Below, in pieces: positions 1 to 8,641 of a stretch of DNA of 64,000 nucleotides (the stretch's first letter is position 1; every line of letters starts with the position of its first letter). The notes under the pieces are model-generated. The model ran no database searches. It saw nothing but the letters and a program-made list of their open reading frames with translations, and was not told where the DNA came from. Source of the stretch: Herminiimonas contaminans (lineage in GTDB: Bacteria > Pseudomonadota > Gammaproteobacteria > Burkholderiales > Burkholderiaceae_D); NCBI RefSeq assembly GCF_015645465.1, contig NZ_JADOEL010000001.1, positions 248,001-312,000 of the forward strand, read 5' to 3'. The position numbers were made by a program, and so were the translations under genes.

Positions 1-179
1 ATGCGCGCAACGATCCTTTCCTGCCCGCAAAATATTTACCATCCAAAGCATCAGATAAAGTCACGCTGGAATATCCGGCACATGGCGGGCATGTCGGCTT
101 TGCCGTCGGCACTATACCGGGTAAATTGAACTGGCTGCCACAACGTATGGTCAGATTCCTCGAAGGTACAGCCGCCTGA
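1..179 (+). CDS. alpha/beta hydrolase, YheT-like (3' part only)
   Basis: Only the last 58 codons are present; the gene enters from the left edge and stops at TGA 177-179. The fragment runs ARNDPFLPAKYLP, then an EYPAHGGHVGF segment, then a WLPQRMVRFLEG tail. This matches the C-terminus of the YheT/COG0429 family of alpha/beta-fold hydrolases, in which the His of the GGHVGF motif belongs to the Ser-Asp-His triad. The nucleophile elbow lies outside the window, so activity cannot be judged. The following gene starts 9 bases downstream on the same strand, which suggests an operon. The family substrate is not established. Confidence 0.75.
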   Translation, partial: ARNDPFLPAKYLPSKASDKVTLEYPAHGGHVGFAVGTIPGKLNWLPQRMVRFLEGTAA

Positions 180-188
180 GGAGGTGGA

Positions 189-788
189 ATGGATGCAATC
201 GTTGCACAAGCTTTGGCCAAGTGGCCCAATGTCCCGCATTGCTACGGCTGGCTGGCACTCGATGCGCGTGGCAACTGGCGCATGCGCAATGAGGCGGCAC
301 AAGCACAGCAACTACCGGGCGACAAAATCGCCCATCCCGCTTTAATCAGCTTCATACAGCGCAACTACGCTTGCGACACGCAAGGTCGCTACTATTTTCA
401 GAACGGCCCGCAACGCGTGTATGTCGATCTCGAAATCGCGCCATATATTGCGCACACTGATCCCGCTCATGGTTTTGTCCTGCATACAGGTGAGCCGCCG
501 AACAATATCAGTGCTGCTTATCTCAGTGCTACGGGAAGATTATTTCTGCATGGCGATGATAAATTTGCCGCGCTGGACGACCGGGATATGGCTTTGTGCT
601 TACCGCAGATTGAACTCGGGAATCTCCCGATTAAGGATGAGGAATTGCTGGCTTGGCTGGCAAGTGAAGGAAAGACCGGCGCTTTAAGTTTGCAAACAAA
701 CTCAGGCAACATCAGTCTGCAGTACATCAAGGATGATGAGCCAGCTACTCGCTTCGGTTTCATACTTCAGCCGCGCACGGCAGATTGA
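189..788 (+). CDS. conserved protein of unknown function (199 aa)
   Basis: The ATG at 189 is preceded by a very good Shine-Dalgarno (AGGAGGTGG), which decides the start. The protein is soluble-looking: no signal peptide and no membrane segment. It opens with a KWPNVPHCYGWLALD segment and has a GDKIAHPALISFIQRNY segment near residue 50. I recall similar proteins encoded beside YheT-type hydrolases in Burkholderiales but cannot name the family. It lies 9 bases after the hydrolase gene, so the two are probably co-transcribed. No catalytic motif is visible and I assign no function. Confidence 0.7.
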   Translation: MDAIVAQALAKWPNVPHCYGWLALDARGNWRMRNEAAQAQQLPGDKIAHPALISFIQRNYACDTQGRYYFQNGPQRVYVDLEIAPYIAHTDPAHGFVLHTGEPPNNISAAYLSATGRLFLHGDDKFAALDDRDMALCLPQIELGNLPIKDEELLAWLASEGKTGALSLQTNSGNISLQYIKDDEPATRFGFILQPRTAD

Positions 789-813
789 GTGCCGCCAGCC
801 AGCAGTTCGATAA

Positions 814-2388
814 CTATCCGGTATAGCCTTCTTTTTCCTGGCGTATTTCTTCCAGGCGCTGCGCTTTAATCTCACGTTCACGTGCATCGATAATCGACTG
901 ATCGTAGAACGAGGCATCGGGTGCTTTGCGTGCAATAGACAACTGATCCAGTGCCGCCGAGAGACTGCCGTTCAACGCATACGATTCAGCCAAAGCGAGA
1001 TGCTGCTGCGCCTGCATCTTCAATGCCGCATAGACTTTGGCTAGACGCTCATACAGCTGTGGCTCCTGCCGATACAACTGTGTCTGGTCACGCAAATAAG
1101 TCGCAGCATCTTCATAACGCCCGGCCGCAAACAGTGCATCCGCATACTGCAATGCGATGCCGCGCGAAATTGGGAATTGTGCACGCGCCGCGTCCGCTTC
1201 CTGCACTGCTTCGCGTGGCTGATGCGCTGCCAGCTTGATCTCGATAGCGAGGCTGGACAGCACTGCGCTCTTGGAACTCGGCGAGCCATTATTCAAGGCA
1301 GCACGAGCATCGTTCAACAGGCTTTGTGCTTTAGCAGGATTCCCCTGCCGCAGGGCAATCACAGCCAAACCATATTTACCAGCCACTATCGCGGTCCGTG
1401 TTTTCAGCTGTAACTGACGTTCAAACGCGGATGCTGCATCGATCAAACCTTGATGACTGGGATCTTGCAAGACTTTCACACGCGCCTGTATCAAAGGGAA
1501 ATCGAGACTATCCACATGTTGCCGGTAACGCAAATCACGGGTGCGCGCCTGAATATCGGCGATACGTTCCGTCGTCATCGGGTGTGAACGCAGGTAAGGC
1601 GGCGCGTTGTCGCTATAGTTGCGGCTGGCGGTTTGCAAACGGCCAAAGAAATTGATCATGCCGGTGGTTTCAAAACCTGCTTCGCGCATGATATCGAGCC
1701 CGACCCTATCGGCTTCACGTTCGGCTTCGCGGCTGAAATTGAGCTGACGCTGTATCGCCAGCCCTTGCCCACCCATAATCATCGCCATCCCCGCATCCGG
1801 ACTGGAACTGATGGCCAACGCACCCAACACCATGGCCGCCAGCGGAATCAACATGTCCTGCTTTTGCTTGCCTAGCATACGGGCAATATGACGCTGCGCC
1901 ACGTGGCCTATCTCATGCGCCATCACCGAGGCCAGCTCGGACTCATTCTGCGCCGCCAACACCAGTGCAGAATGCACACCTATGAAACCTCCCGGCAAGG
2001 CGAACGCGTTGAGCATGGGATCGCGTACCGCAAAGAAAAAGAAATCGTATTGCGCCTCGCCGCGCGCCTCAGGGCGCACGGTCAGCAGGCTGGCGCCCAG
2101 ATTATTCAAATATTCTTGCAACGGAGCATCGCTCAGATAATCACGATTACGCTTGATCTCGCGCATGATCTGTTCACCCAGCTTGCGCTCCATCAACGGT
2201 GACAAAGCCTCGCGTTCGGTATCACCCAGGCTGGGCAGCGATTGCGCGTGCACGGGCGCGACCAATCCCGGCATGCTCACGCATGCCAACAAGCCCGCCA
2301 TAGCCAGCGAGCGCAGCCATGGTCGCGGTGAGGAAATAGCAGAAGGAATAATGAATTTCAGTTTCACGATGCTATGATACCTGCTCAT
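814..2388 (-). CDS. M48 family metalloprotease with TPR repeats, BepA-like
   Basis: Start taken at ATG 2388 (MSRYHS), 43 bases from the divergent moaC; the open frame runs on into moaC but that part is shadow. A GTG eight codons in (VKLKF) is an alternative. Residues 1-49 form a signal peptide ending APVHAQ. The M48 domain has HEIGH at about 158-162 and the downstream EREAD zinc-ligand segment near 223-227. The C-terminal part (about 380-500) is helical and TPR-like. This is the layout of BepA/YfgC, a periplasmic protease and chaperone that removes stalled LptD and BamA substrates during outer-membrane assembly. Family assignment is firm; the exact substrates are inferred. Confidence 0.9.
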   Translation of the reverse strand: MSRYHSIVKLKFIIPSAISSPRPWLRSLAMAGLLACVSMPGLVAPVHAQSLPSLGDTEREALSPLMERKLGEQIMREIKRNRDYLSDAPLQEYLNNLGASLLTVRPEARGEAQYDFFFFAVRDPMLNAFALPGGFIGVHSALVLAAQNESELASVMAHEIGHVAQRHIARMLGKQKQDMLIPLAAMVLGALAISSSPDAGMAMIMGGQGLAIQRQLNFSREAEREADRVGLDIMREAGFETTGMINFFGRLQTASRNYSDNAPPYLRSHPMTTERIADIQARTRDLRYRQHVDSLDFPLIQARVKVLQDPSHQGLIDAASAFERQLQLKTRTAIVAGKYGLAVIALRQGNPAKAQSLLNDARAALNNGSPSSKSAVLSSLAIEIKLAAHQPREAVQEADAARAQFPISRGIALQYADALFAAGRYEDAATYLRDQTQLYRQEPQLYERLAKVYAALKMQAQQHLALAESYALNGSLSAALDQLSIARKAPDASFYDQSIIDAREREIKAQRLEEIRQEKEGYTG

Positions 2389-2431
2389 TGCAAACGTTCC
2401 ACCTCTGGCGCTTCCCCGCCCTTTTGTCACC

Positions 2432-2959
2432 ATGACTACAAATAAAGACAACACAGCCGCCAACGACGGCCTGACCCATTTCGATGCCACCGGCCAGGCG
2501 CATATGGTCGATGTCGGCAGCAAAAATGAAACCCACCGCATCGCAATAGCCAGCGGCATCATCCGCATGAAAGCAGAAACGCTGGCAATCATTACTTCGG
2601 GCACTGCAAAAAAAGGCGATGTACTGGGCATCGCACGCATCGCCGCCATCATGGGTGCCAAGCGCACCAGCGACCTGATCCCGCTATGCCACCCGCTCGC
2701 CCTGACCCGTGTCACGGTTGATTTCGCGGTCAACGAAGCGAACTCCAGTGTTACTTGTACTGCGCAAGTTGAAACCTTCGGCAAAACCGGGGTGGAGATG
2801 GAAGCACTGACCGCCGTACAAATCGGTTTGTTGACGATTTACGATATGTGCAAGGCGGTGGATAGAGGGATGGTGATGTCTGACGTCCGGGTGGAGGAAA
2901 AACATGGTGGGAAGTCGGGGAGCTGGTCGACTACTGATGGTAGCCTTAGCACACCGTAA
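2432..2959 (+). CDS. moaC: cyclic pyranopterin monophosphate synthase MoaC
   Basis: A 175-residue protein, slightly longer than the usual 160 or so because of an N-terminal extension (first ~17 residues). MoaC converts the cyclic dihydro-GTP made by MoaA into cyclic pyranopterin monophosphate, the first committed steps of molybdenum cofactor synthesis. Family motifs are all visible: [40 protein letters not shown] and [11 protein letters not shown], the last carrying the catalytic Asp and Lys. It is divergent from the BepA-like protease and convergent with the TPR membrane protein that ends 8 bases away. No other moa gene lies in the window. Confidence 0.97.
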   Translation: MTTNKDNTAANDGLTHFDATGQAHMVDVGSKNETHRIAIASGIIRMKAETLAIITSGTAKKGDVLGIARIAAIMGAKRTSDLIPLCHPLALTRVTVDFAVNEANSSVTCTAQVETFGKTGVEMEALTAVQIGLLTIYDMCKAVDRGMVMSDVRVEEKHGGKSGSWSTTDGSLSTP

Positions 2960-2967
2960 ACAATGGA

Positions 2968-4686
2968 TTAATCAGGGCAAGCGCCGATTTCTGTGCCCTG
3001 CTTAACGGATTTGTGCGTAGCACTTTTCTTATCCAGATCACCAAGTTTCAGTTTTGCAATGCGGTTACCCAAAGCCAGACTGGTCGCATACGCATTTCTG
3101 GCTTGCTCAAAACATCCTTGCTCTTCAAGAATAAAACCCCGCGCGTACATTGCGGCTGCATTATTAGGGTCAAGCGATAGTGAGTAATCAACATCGGCGA
3201 GCGCTTCTTTATTCTGTTTTAGAAACGAGTAAGCCAGACCGCGATTATAGTAAGCATACGGAAACGTAGGATTTCGCTGAATCATCAAGGAATAGTCCGC
3301 AATTGCTTCCGCATATTTTTTCTCTGCCAAATACGCATTGCCTCGGTTATAAAAAATTCGATCGCTACCCACAAGCTCCGTTGACGTCAACTTTTGTGCA
3401 GCATCTTTCCATAGTGCGCTTTCGTCAGAAAAGCTATGCAGACGATCTCGCGCCAACAAAAAACAAATAATCAACAATGGTGTTGCTGCAATCATTAACC
3501 AACGGCTCGAAAAATGTGCACATACGGCCACCAGCATGATGAAGTAGCCCGGTGCCCATAAATAACTTCTGTATAAAACAAATGGCTCCTGAAAACGCAC
3601 CGCGGCCAATTCTGTCAAAAAAAGAAACCAGCTATACAAAAATCCACAGCAAAATAGCGCAATCAGCCCCTTTTTCCGCAAAAAATAAATAGCAATCAAC
3701 GGCGATAAAAAAAAGAGAATCGCCTTCAGATAAGTTGTCCACGAAAACCAGATGTCGACGAAATCAAACCGCATATCCGCCGAAAGCACCCTCACGTCGG
3801 GCACTATCCAATAAAAGAAATAGTCAAAAAAGAAACCCGCCTGCATTAATATACTGACCAGCCACCTCCCCCAAGGCTGATCCAGTATTGCCGTCTCATG
3901 TTGCAACACAACGGCCTTATTCATCTGCGCCACCATCGCCCCGACGGACGGCTCATAACTGGTTGCGACGACTTGTGTCGTCATAGACAAGACCAGCCAT
4001 GCGGCAGGAAAACACAACACAAGATAAAGCGAAATCCGCTTGTAAATTGAACCGAAATTCCGTTGATACAAAGCGGTCAGAAATATTCCTGTCAAAGGCA
4101 ACATGATTGCATGCTGTTTGGAAAAAATAGCCATCGAGTAAAACAACGCGGCAGTGAACAAATCCGCCACTCTATTTTTCTCGAATGCCCGTCGATAAAA
4201 CCAAAGTGAAAGAAGAGAGAACAGTGTTGCAAATAGAATCGTACGTTGGGCGAGATAGGCAACACCGTAAACAGCAATCGGATGAATTGTAAAAATGCAG
4301 GCACACAAGCCTGCAAGCAGCTGCGCACGTGCCGGATCTGGGCCGATGTCTATATGCTGGAAGTTTGACTCCCTTATAGCCTGCTGCAATAAATCTCTTA
4401 ACAGAAGAAATAGCGTGAAGGCACAAGCCAAATGCAGAGTGATGCTGAAAATGCGATTTACTTCGATACTTCCACTTAAGACGTGAATCAGTCCAAGCGT
4501 AAAATAGGGAAATGTTCGAGGCTGAAGATTAAACGGTAGCTGCGCGCTGTCATAGACCATCATGCTTGTGAACAAGCCATGATCGTCGAATACCAGACCG
4601 TTACCAAGAAAGGGGAAATAAAGCGTGGTGGCTAGTATGGTTATGCATAGCAAAACCAAAATTGGAAACACCTTACGGTTATACAT
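2968..4686 (-). CDS. polytopic membrane protein with C-terminal TPRs, possible GT-C glycosyltransferase
   Basis: 572 residues. About ten hydrophobic segments span residues 8-430. After the first of them comes a FDDHG motif (about residues 33-37) of the kind carrying catalytic acids in GT-C glycosyltransferases that use lipid-linked sugars. Three TPR units follow at about 445-545 (RIFYNRGNAYLAEKKYAEA, AYYNRGLAYSFLKQNKEA, AMYARGFILEEQGCFEQA). It lies directly downstream of pilA on the same strand, with the pilA terminator between, a position where pilin-modifying enzymes such as TfpW are found. DNA is visibly AT-richer than its neighbours. A pilin glycosyltransferase is plausible but inferred; the sugar and acceptor are unknown. 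Confidence 0.6.
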   Translation of the reverse strand: MYNRKVFPILVLLCITILATTLYFPFLGNGLVFDDHGLFTSMMVYDSAQLPFNLQPRTFPYFTLGLIHVLSGSIEVNRIFSITLHLACAFTLFLLLRDLLQQAIRESNFQHIDIGPDPARAQLLAGLCACIFTIHPIAVYGVAYLAQRTILFATLFSLLSLWFYRRAFEKNRVADLFTAALFYSMAIFSKQHAIMLPLTGIFLTALYQRNFGSIYKRISLYLVLCFPAAWLVLSMTTQVVATSYEPSVGAMVAQMNKAVVLQHETAILDQPWGRWLVSILMQAGFFFDYFFYWIVPDVRVLSADMRFDFVDIWFSWTTYLKAILFFLSPLIAIYFLRKKGLIALFCCGFLYSWFLFLTELAAVRFQEPFVLYRSYLWAPGYFIMLVAVCAHFSSRWLMIAATPLLIICFLLARDRLHSFSDESALWKDAAQKLTSTELVGSDRIFYNRGNAYLAEKKYAEAIADYSLMIQRNPTFPYAYYNRGLAYSFLKQNKEALADVDYSLSLDPNNAAAMYARGFILEEQGCFEQARNAYATSLALGNRIAKLKLGDLDKKSATHKSVKQGTEIGACPD

Positions 4687-5080
4687 ACATTAAGGCGCTC
4701 TATTGATATTCATATTGAATGAAGCTATGCGCGAGTGACGAATAGCCTTTCAGAAAAATAAACTCATCATAAACAATGCTGATCTGATAAGTATTTTTTG
4801 AGTAAGCGAGCGGTGTATCGTTCTGAAGTTACTCTGATACTCCAACCACATTCTCGTTCGCGACATTTTTGATTGAGCGAAGTCACCATGTGCTGACATA
4901 GACACGGCGACAAGACTTGTAATTTCTTGATTCTTGTACCACAAACCAGCGTAATTCATATTGCCGGTGCGTACGAAGTTGCTCTGCCACGTATTTACAT
5001 ACTCGTTTCAATAAAAAATGCCGTTCAATTTTAAATTGAACGGCATCACTCATTGCGCTTTTAACAAAAAAGACTATAAA
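4687..5080. other. 394-base intergenic region between pilA and the GT-C-like gene
   Basis: AT-rich. The right third holds the pilA terminator. The remainder (4687-5012) should contain the promoter of the minus-strand membrane-protein gene, but I could not pick out a convincing -35/-10 pair. A 69-codon open frame at 4750-4959 has no ribosome site or recognisable product and is not called. Confidence 0.5.
5013..5046 (-). terminator. rho-independent terminator of pilA
   Basis: Fourteen-base inverted arms (5018-5031 and 5033-5046, core GCCGTTCAA/TTGAACGGC) are followed on the minus strand by a T run (A run 5013-5018 on the plus strand). It begins 35 bases past the pilA stop and should separate pilA from the downstream membrane-protein gene. 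Confidence 0.85.
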
Positions 5081-5551
5081 TTAGCAACTCGCACCTACCG
5101 TACCAAATACTTTAGTCATAAGCGCAGTAGTTTTGGTTGTCTTCGTATAGGAGCAAGCGATTGTCCAGGTTATGCCCGTATCTGCAACTTGAGGAGCAAA
5201 TGTAACGGTACTGGTATCGAAAGGCGAGCCTATATTTGCGAGGGTTGTCTCAATTCCTCCTGCAGAATTAACCGTTACGCCACTAACTTCAGTAATCAAG
5301 GCCACACTTGCAATGCCCAAGCTCGACAAACTAGGGGATGGAGTACCGTTATTATTTTGCATGTATTCAGCTTGAGCGAGCTTAATTGAATCAACAACAG
5401 TATTGACTTTCGCCAACTTCGCACGTGTCACATAATCCTGATACTGTGGAATCGCCACTGCCGCCAAAATACCAATAATCGCCACAACGATCATCAATTC
5501 GATCAGCGTAAAACCGCTTTGTGCTTTCTTCATCATTTTCATCGATTTCAT
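5081..5551 (-). CDS. pilA: type IV pilin major subunit PilA
   Basis: Start chosen at MKSMKMMKK because AGGAG sits six bases upstream and it gives the usual short basic leader; the open frame extends 25 codons further without support. The 156-residue prepilin has a 13-residue leader ending in Gly, then [20 protein letters not shown], the class III N-terminus cut and N-methylated by PilD, with the conserved Glu at mature position 5. The globular part ends with two cysteines (near 130 and at the C-terminus) that would close the D-loop disulfide. The middle is rich in Ser, Thr and Asn, compatible with O-glycosylation. It is the subunit of type IV pili (adhesion, twitching, DNA uptake). A sigma-54 site lies upstream. 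Confidence 0.95.
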   Translation of the reverse strand: MKSMKMMKKAQSGFTLIELMIVVAIIGILAAVAIPQYQDYVTRAKLAKVNTVVDSIKLAQAEYMQNNNGTPSPSLSSLGIASVALITEVSGVTVNSAGGIETTLANIGSPFDTSTVTFAPQVADTGITWTIACSYTKTTKTTALMTKVFGTVGASC

Positions 5552-5604
5552 TTTTTTCTCCTGGTTTGGGAATACAGGTAGCTTTTCCACCCTGGCAGAC
5601 ATAC

Positions 5605-5620
5605 AGCAATCGCTGTGCCA
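5605..5620 (-). promoter_or_regulatory. sigma-54 (RpoN) promoter of pilA
   Basis: On the minus strand the sequence is TGGCACAGCGATTGCT, an exact fit to TGGCAC-N5-TTGC with both the -24 GG and -12 GC present. It lies about 55 bases before the pilA ATG, so the leader would be about 40 bases. PilR-activated RpoN transcription of pilA is established in other pilated proteobacteria. pilSR are not in this window. Confidence 0.85.
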
Positions 5621-5757
5621 CCCCAAATTCAGCCCAAACTTGCGGAATTGTCACAATTATTTAACGAAAAGTAACAATTTTGGTTAGAGCCGCGCCAAAA
5701 TTTGTCACATGGTGCGATAAATTTTGTCTTGCGGCAGTGCAGCGACGCAGGAATACG

Positions 5758-6426
5758 TCAGACCTCATGCAGAAAAACGATGTCAGTACCCGACAGGTGG
5801 ATTTGGTCGCCATTGTTCAGGCTCTGGGTCAGCATGCCTATCGATGCCCCGTTGACCACTGGATAATCTTCGCCTTCAACATGGGTCAGGCTATAGCCTT
5901 GCGGGCCTATCGCGAATACGGCGACATGCCGGCCCGGGCGACCTATGGTCGTCAGGACCTTGTTCAAGACCACTTCCTTGCCCGCACTGGCTCCGTTGAG
6001 GATTTTGATTACAGCTGTTGTACTCATGATTGCTTCTATTGAATCGCGATACGATGGTTCGGTAATTTGCTGGATATCGCCCAGATCTTCCATGCCACTT
6101 ATATTGTCAGCCAATACCATGATGGAATCGTCCATGCTGGCAGTCGCGCAATACTGAATGGTATGCGTAGCAAGTGCAATCACATCACTGTCTTCCAGCA
6201 AATGTTTCGTGACGACCCTGCCGTTAATCTGGCTGCCATTGGTACTGCCCAGGTCTTCAAAATAACATCCGACCGGATGTGAAATGATCACCGCATGTTC
6301 AGCGCTGATTCCGGCCGCATCTATGACGATGTCGTTATAGGAACGCCGGCCTATGCTGGTGCGCTCTTTCAACAACGGGAATTCCTGCAAGGCGATACCG
6401 TCTTTTGCCAAAATAATCGTAGGCAT
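5758..6426 (-). CDS. FHA domain protein (one clear and one degenerate FHA domain)
   Basis: 222 residues, no signal peptide. Residues 1-95 form a canonical FHA domain with SIGRRSYNDIVI, SAEHAVI and DLGSTNGSQING, which in this family reads phosphothreonine. Residues 130-222 look like a second FHA fold (TTIGRPGRH, PVVNGASIG) that lacks most phosphate-binding residues. It lies 85 bases downstream of a PP2C phosphatase gene on the same strand, so the pair is likely a phospho-Ser/Thr signalling unit; no Ser/Thr kinase is visible in the window. Targets are unknown. Confidence 0.85.
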   Translation of the reverse strand: MPTIILAKDGIALQEFPLLKERTSIGRRSYNDIVIDAAGISAEHAVIISHPVGCYFEDLGSTNGSQINGRVVTKHLLEDSDVIALATHTIQYCATASMDDSIMVLADNISGMEDLGDIQQITEPSYRDSIEAIMSTTAVIKILNGASAGKEVVLNKVLTTIGRPGRHVAVFAIGPQGYSLTHVEGEDYPVVNGASIGMLTQSLNNGDQIHLSGTDIVFLHEV

Positions 6427-6511
6427 TATTACTTTCCAGCTTTCTTCTTGCTTATCTGTTTACACCTGTTCAGGCGGGTTCAAGGACCACACTATCAATA
6501 TCTATGCCAAG

Positions 6512-7333
6512 TCAGGACTTGAAGCTGGCTGCCAGACGTTCCCACCACGCTTTAGGCGCGGGCATGCTTGATACAACCTGGACCAGGATGACGGAAATGT
6601 TATCGCGCCCGCCATTGTCATTTGCCGCTTGCACCAGCGAACTACATAATAATTCAAGATCCGTATCGTTATCAGCCAGCATCGCGCTCATCTGTTCACT
6701 ACCCAACATGTCGGACAGACCATCCGAGCACAGCAAGTAGATATCGCCGCCCTCGGTCTGGTAATCATGCACTTCTACATCAACTTGCGCAGCCACTCCT
6801 AACGCACGCGTAATCAGGTTCTTATTCGGTGCGAAACGTGCCCACTCCGGACTTACCAGTCCGGCATCGATCTGTTCCTGCAGTTGCGAATGATCGCGAG
6901 TGATTTGTGTCAGTTGTCCCCGCCGGAAACGATAGGCCCGGGAATCGCCGACGTGTGCGACAACAACCCGGTCATGATGGAATAAAGCAGCGACCAGTGT
7001 CGTACCCATGCCGCTGTACTGCGGCTGGATGCGTGCCACCTCAAGTATCTGCTCATTAGCAGCGCTGACTGAGTCCACTACCAGTCGCTGCAAAGACTTG
7101 CTGCTGGTGGCACGGCCTTTTTCCTGCACTTGCTGTAATTGCTGTTCCAGCGCGGCGCGGAAAACGGTAGTCGCGATGCCGCTGGCAATTTCGCCAGCGT
7201 TGTAACCGCCCATACCATCAGCCAAAACGACTGCTTTGTGTACCTCACTGATTTCCACCGCATCTTCATTATGCGCACGCACCAAACCCGTATCGGTTTT
7301 GGCGGCGAATTGAAGCTCGACGGAATACGTCAT
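6512..7333 (-). CDS. PP2C-type serine/threonine protein phosphatase
   Basis: 273 residues with all PPM/PP2C motifs: KTDTGLVRAHNEDA at the N-terminus, VLADGMGGYNAGEIAS (metal-binding Asp and Gly), VVAHVGDSRAYRFRRGQL, LLCSDGLSDML and RDNISVILV near the C-terminus. The family hydrolyses phosphoserine and phosphothreonine with two Mn or Mg ions. Size and motif spacing match the bacterial Stp/PppA group. No membrane segment is seen, so it is cytosolic. First gene of a probable two-gene unit with the FHA protein, divergent from the deacetylase gene. PP2C-FHA pairs also occur in type VI secretion loci, but no secretion gene is present here. Confidence 0.93.
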   Translation of the reverse strand: MTYSVELQFAAKTDTGLVRAHNEDAVEISEVHKAVVLADGMGGYNAGEIASGIATTVFRAALEQQLQQVQEKGRATSSKSLQRLVVDSVSAANEQILEVARIQPQYSGMGTTLVAALFHHDRVVVAHVGDSRAYRFRRGQLTQITRDHSQLQEQIDAGLVSPEWARFAPNKNLITRALGVAAQVDVEVHDYQTEGGDIYLLCSDGLSDMLGSEQMSAMLADNDTDLELLCSSLVQAANDNGGRDNISVILVQVVSSMPAPKAWWERLAASFKS

Positions 7334-7664
7334 AAAGATGGCAGATTAGCGGCTGGGTTTTAGGCGGTGAAAGTACGAATTACTCTTCTACAGGCGAACT
7401 TACATTCCTGACAGGAACAGATCATATCCTGCTTTCAGGCCAAAAATGGACGTTTACCGCTATCCGGCCACAGTCAACGCAATAAAACTGTCTTGCTTAC
7501 CGCATACCAGGAAGCCGTCGTTTAAATCGGCCGGCTGTAGTCGCCTGCCCGGGAATGCGCCTCTATAATGGCAGGCATGCACAGATCGGGGCGCAACGAC
7601 GCATCCGCTATTCAGGTTTTTATCAAGGAGAAGATGCCGCCACAGCGGGCATCAATAATTAAAT
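7334..7664. other. 331-base divergent regulatory region
   Basis: Separates the PP2C gene (minus) from the deacetylase gene (plus). A TATAAT at 7564-7569 is a fair -10 for the plus strand, without a good -35. A strong ribosome site (AAGGAG) at 7625-7630 serves an ATG at 7634 rather than the deacetylase ATG at 7665. No other structure was recognised. Confidence 0.4.
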
Positions 7665-7729
7665 ATGACCACAGTTATCTATACGCACGACGCCTGCCTG
7701 GAACACAAACCTGGCTCCGGACATCCTGA
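7634..7729 (+). CDS. possible leader ORF overlapping the deacetylase start
   Basis: A 31-codon frame beginning MPPQRASIIKY with AAGGAG four bases before its ATG. It is out of frame with the deacetylase gene, whose own ATG (7665) lacks a visible Shine-Dalgarno, and it overlaps the first 65 bases of that gene. It could couple or limit translation of the deacetylase. The peptide itself resembles nothing I know and may be fortuitous. Confidence 0.3.
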   Translation: MPPQRASIIKYDHSYLYARRLPGTQTWLRTS

Positions 7730-8597
7730 ATCTCCGGAGCGTTTGAAGGCTGTCCTGCGCGCCTTGCGCGTACCGGAATTCGCTGCGGCAGAGTGGCGCG
7801 AAGCGCCTATGGGCACACGTGAACAGGTGTTACTCATCCATACCGAAGACTTTGTGCTCGACGTCGAAGACGCTTCCCCCTACCGCGGCACCATGCCGCT
7901 GGATGGCGGCGATACCGTCATGTCGCCCGGCTCGCTGGAAGCAGTCATGCGTTGTGTCGGTGCTGCCTGCGCCGGCGTAGACCTGGTGCTGGACAATGAA
8001 GCGCATAACGTCTTCTGCGCCACCCGCCCATGTGGCCACCACGCCGAACCTAGCCGCGCAATGGGTTTCTGCATTTTCAATCAGGCGGCGATTGCTGCGG
8101 CCTATGCCTACGAAGTACACAAGCTGGAACGCGTAGCCGTCATCGATTTCGACGTCCATCACGGTAACGGTACGCAAGCAGCGTTTTATGACCGGCCGGA
8201 ATTGTTCTATGCATCCAGCCATCAGTCACATTTCTATCCGGGTACCGGCCTCGAAAAGGAAACCGGCGTGTCGCACAATATCGTCAACGTGCCGCTGCCA
8301 CGCGGTTGTGATTCGGCCTTGTTCCGCGAACAGACTGCAGCAAAAATGCTGCCCGCTATCCGTGCCTTCAATCCCGAACTGATCATTATTTCAGCCGGCT
8401 TTGACGCGCATCACCTGGATCCGCTGGCAGGTCTGAAGTTGCAGGATGATGACTTTGACTGGGTTACACGTGAATTGATGAAAATCGCTGACGAAACCTG
8501 CGCAGGACGCATCGTTTCTATACTGGAAGGTGGTTACAGCCTGGAAGGTTTGGCTTCAAGCACGGCAGTGCATGTCAAAGCCCTGATGGATCACTAA
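7665..8597 (+). CDS. histone deacetylase family protein (AcuC/acetylpolyamine amidohydrolase-like)
   Basis: 310 residues covering one complete arginase/deacetylase fold. The zinc amidohydrolase motifs are present: RPCGHHAEPSRAMGFC with the paired active-site His, VIDFDVHHGNGTQ with Asp and His zinc ligands, the SGFDAH-type motif as SAGFDAHHLDPLAG, and a late LEGGYSLEGL. Such enzymes deacetylate acetyl-lysine in proteins such as acetyl-CoA synthetase, or acetylated polyamines and other small amides; the sequence does not settle which. It stands alone, between the PP2C gene and the convergent recX. Translation may depend on the overlapping leader ORF. Confidence 0.92.
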   Translation: MTTVIYTHDACLEHKPGSGHPESPERLKAVLRALRVPEFAAAEWREAPMGTREQVLLIHTEDFVLDVEDASPYRGTMPLDGGDTVMSPGSLEAVMRCVGAACAGVDLVLDNEAHNVFCATRPCGHHAEPSRAMGFCIFNQAAIAAAYAYEVHKLERVAVIDFDVHHGNGTQAAFYDRPELFYASSHQSHFYPGTGLEKETGVSHNIVNVPLPRGCDSALFREQTAAKMLPAIRAFNPELIIISAGFDAHHLDPLAGLKLQDDDFDWVTRELMKIADETCAGRIVSILEGGYSLEGLASSTAVHVKALMDH

Positions 8598-8604
8598 TCA
8601 TGTC

Positions 8605-8639
8605 TGCCAGTCTGTGGTTCTTATAAACACAGACTGGCA
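8605..8639. terminator. bidirectional hairpin between deacetylase gene and recX
   Basis: Perfect 12-base arms TGCCAGTCTGTG and CACAGACTGGCA with an 11-base loop sit between two convergent genes. The T run on either side is short, so this is a likely but weak intrinsic terminator; it ends 2 bases before the recX stop codon. Confidence 0.6.
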
Positions 8640-8641
8640 TT

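Noticed and set aside
4750-4959. 69-codon open frame on the minus strand
   Set aside because: No ribosome site, no hydrophobic or known motif, lies in AT-rich spacer.
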